Shown here one piece after another: positions 59,194 to 60,030 of a stretch of 60,030 nucleotides of DNA. Below the pieces are notes generated by a model, which worked only from the letters and a program-made list of their open reading frames with translations, did not search any database and was not told the origin of the DNA. This DNA comes from Magnaporthiopsis rhizophila. Taxonomy: Eukaryota > Ascomycota > Sordariomycetes > Magnaporthales > Magnaporthaceae. Made by a program: the position numbers and the translations under genes. The DNA is taken from contig PYSS01000167.1 of assembly GCA_003049465.1 (NCBI GenBank), forward strand, positions 4,706 through 64,735, read 5' to 3'. Position 1 is the stretch's first letter, and every line of letters starts with the position of its first letter.

Positions 59194-60030
59194 ATGAGGC
59201 CGATTGGCGGTTGTCTCTCGGCTGCAGCCAGCAGCAGCACCTGCCGTCCGGCTGCAAGGCGCCTACGCCTTGTTGCTGCCGTTGCTGCCTCCCGCTGCCT
59301 CGGCTCGACATGGCGTGCCCCTGCCGCCGCCCTCCTTGGCCGCCGCCACTACTCGTCCTCCTCGTCTTATTCGCCCCCCAGCTCCAAGACCGCCCCGCGC
59401 CGCAGCATAGCGAAGCTGCTGGAGTGGTCCCCTGAGAGCGACGTCCCGGACGTCGTTGTCAACGGATACATCCGCTCCGTGCGGTCCATGAAGACTGCTT
59501 TGTTTGTCTCGCTGGCCGACGGGTCCTCGCTGAACGCGCTGCAGGCCGTCGTTCCCGCCGACCAGGCTAGTGGGTGTGTACTACCATGCCACATTGCTCT
59601 GAGCCCCCATGCGTGTATTGTTGTGCATTTGGTGTATATTTTTTTTCCCCTTTTCTTGCTACATTTAAAATCATCGTTATTTCTCTCACCTTCCACCGCC
59701 TCTTTCCATACGGTGGGCGCCCGCCCCCAACTTGTTTTGTGTCTCGGGTAGCTGATTGATATTTGGTCCTGAGTCTATCAGTCTCTCCGTTGGCGCTGCC
59801 GTTCGCTTCGTCGGCTCCTGGGTCAAGTCCCAGGGCGCGGGCCAAAGCCACGAGCTCCGGGTCGAGCAGGCCGTCGTGGTAGGACCGTCCGATGCCAAGG
59901 TAAGGGAACCTAGATCCAGGGATCTGGGACAGTTCCTTGTTCGCCGCTACTGCGCCTCCCTGTCCATCCGTCCTCGCCACTTGACCACGCAGTCCGCCCT
60001 GGAGCGGCATGACTGACAAAGATGCTGCCC
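59194..60030 (+). CDS. SLM5: Mitochondrial asparaginyl-tRNA synthetase, 5' part (runs off window)
   Basis: Exon 1 is 59194-59573 and exon 2 is 59782-59899; the next donor (gtaagg at 59900) starts an intron that is still open at the window edge. The N-terminal ~60 residues are rich in Arg, Ala and Ser with no acidic residues (RPAARRLRLVAAVAASR, RRHYSSSSSY), which reads as a mitochondrial presequence. The OB-fold anticodon-binding domain follows: SIAKLLEWSPESDVPDVVVN, GYIRSVRSMKTALFVSLADG, then LSVGAAVRFVGSWVKSQGAG and HELRVEQAVVVG. This is the start of class IIb AsnRS/AspRS enzymes; the order and the G-x-IRSVRSMK motif favour AsnRS. The catalytic core lies outside the window. The enzyme charges mitochondrial tRNA-Asn. 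Confidence 0.85.

Noticed and set aside
58437..59435. A 332-aa plus ORF
   Set aside because: It runs through the AsnRS leader and presequence in another frame; the AsnRS frame continues through a good intron into a recognised OB-fold.
1..60030. tRNA genes, rRNA genes or CRISPR arrays
   Set aside because: No cloverleaf with A/B boxes, no rRNA core motif and no regularly spaced repeats were seen on either strand by eye.

Overview
This is a nuclear window from a filamentous ascomycete (Pezizomycotina). The grounds are short GT-AG introns with CTAAC-type branch points, Pezizomycotina-type SEC24, SYS1, MSS4 and CFT2 proteins, and repeat-induced point mutation (RIP) confined to retrotransposons. 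Sordariomycetes is my best guess; the species cannot be fixed from the sequence alone.

Layout. (1) Positions 1-3915 are the left flank. It has a tiny cysteine-rich secreted protein gene (1557-1885, three exons, one of only 6 nt) and an NmrA-like NAD(P)-binding protein gene (2197-3303, minus). (2) Positions 3916-27269 are one AT-rich block that resolves into three nested Ty3/gypsy LTR retrotransposons. An outer minus-strand element (3921-27264, TSD gccta) is interrupted by a minus-strand chromovirus (6898-14383, TSD cggtt) and a plus-strand relative (16931-24741, TSD ccggg). All three are destroyed by C-to-T/G-to-A transitions. Inside the last one sits a ~300 bp GC-normal, hairpin-rich insert with its own target duplication and no RIP. 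(3) Positions 27270-60030 are normal-composition housekeeping DNA: a conserved fungal hypothetical gene, a small hydrophilic conserved protein, SYS1, COA6, the PIP5-kinase MSS4, ribosomal protein eL43, CFT2/CPSF2, SEC24, a microbial-type PARG-domain protein, and the 5' part of a mitochondrial asparaginyl-tRNA synthetase that runs off the right edge.

The housekeeping genes do not form a pathway cluster. SYS1 and SEC24 serve Golgi and ER traffic, MSS4 makes PI(4,5)P2, COA6 and AsnRS are mitochondrial, and CFT2 and eL43 serve mRNA 3'-end formation and translation. Divergent pairs (28188/29895, SYS1/COA6, CFT2/SEC24) share promoters. Two long gene-poor gaps (50390-55176 and 56525-59193) show no convincing gene.

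Gene models were built by hand from splice signals and reading-frame continuity. Homology calls rest on recognised motifs, not on database searches.
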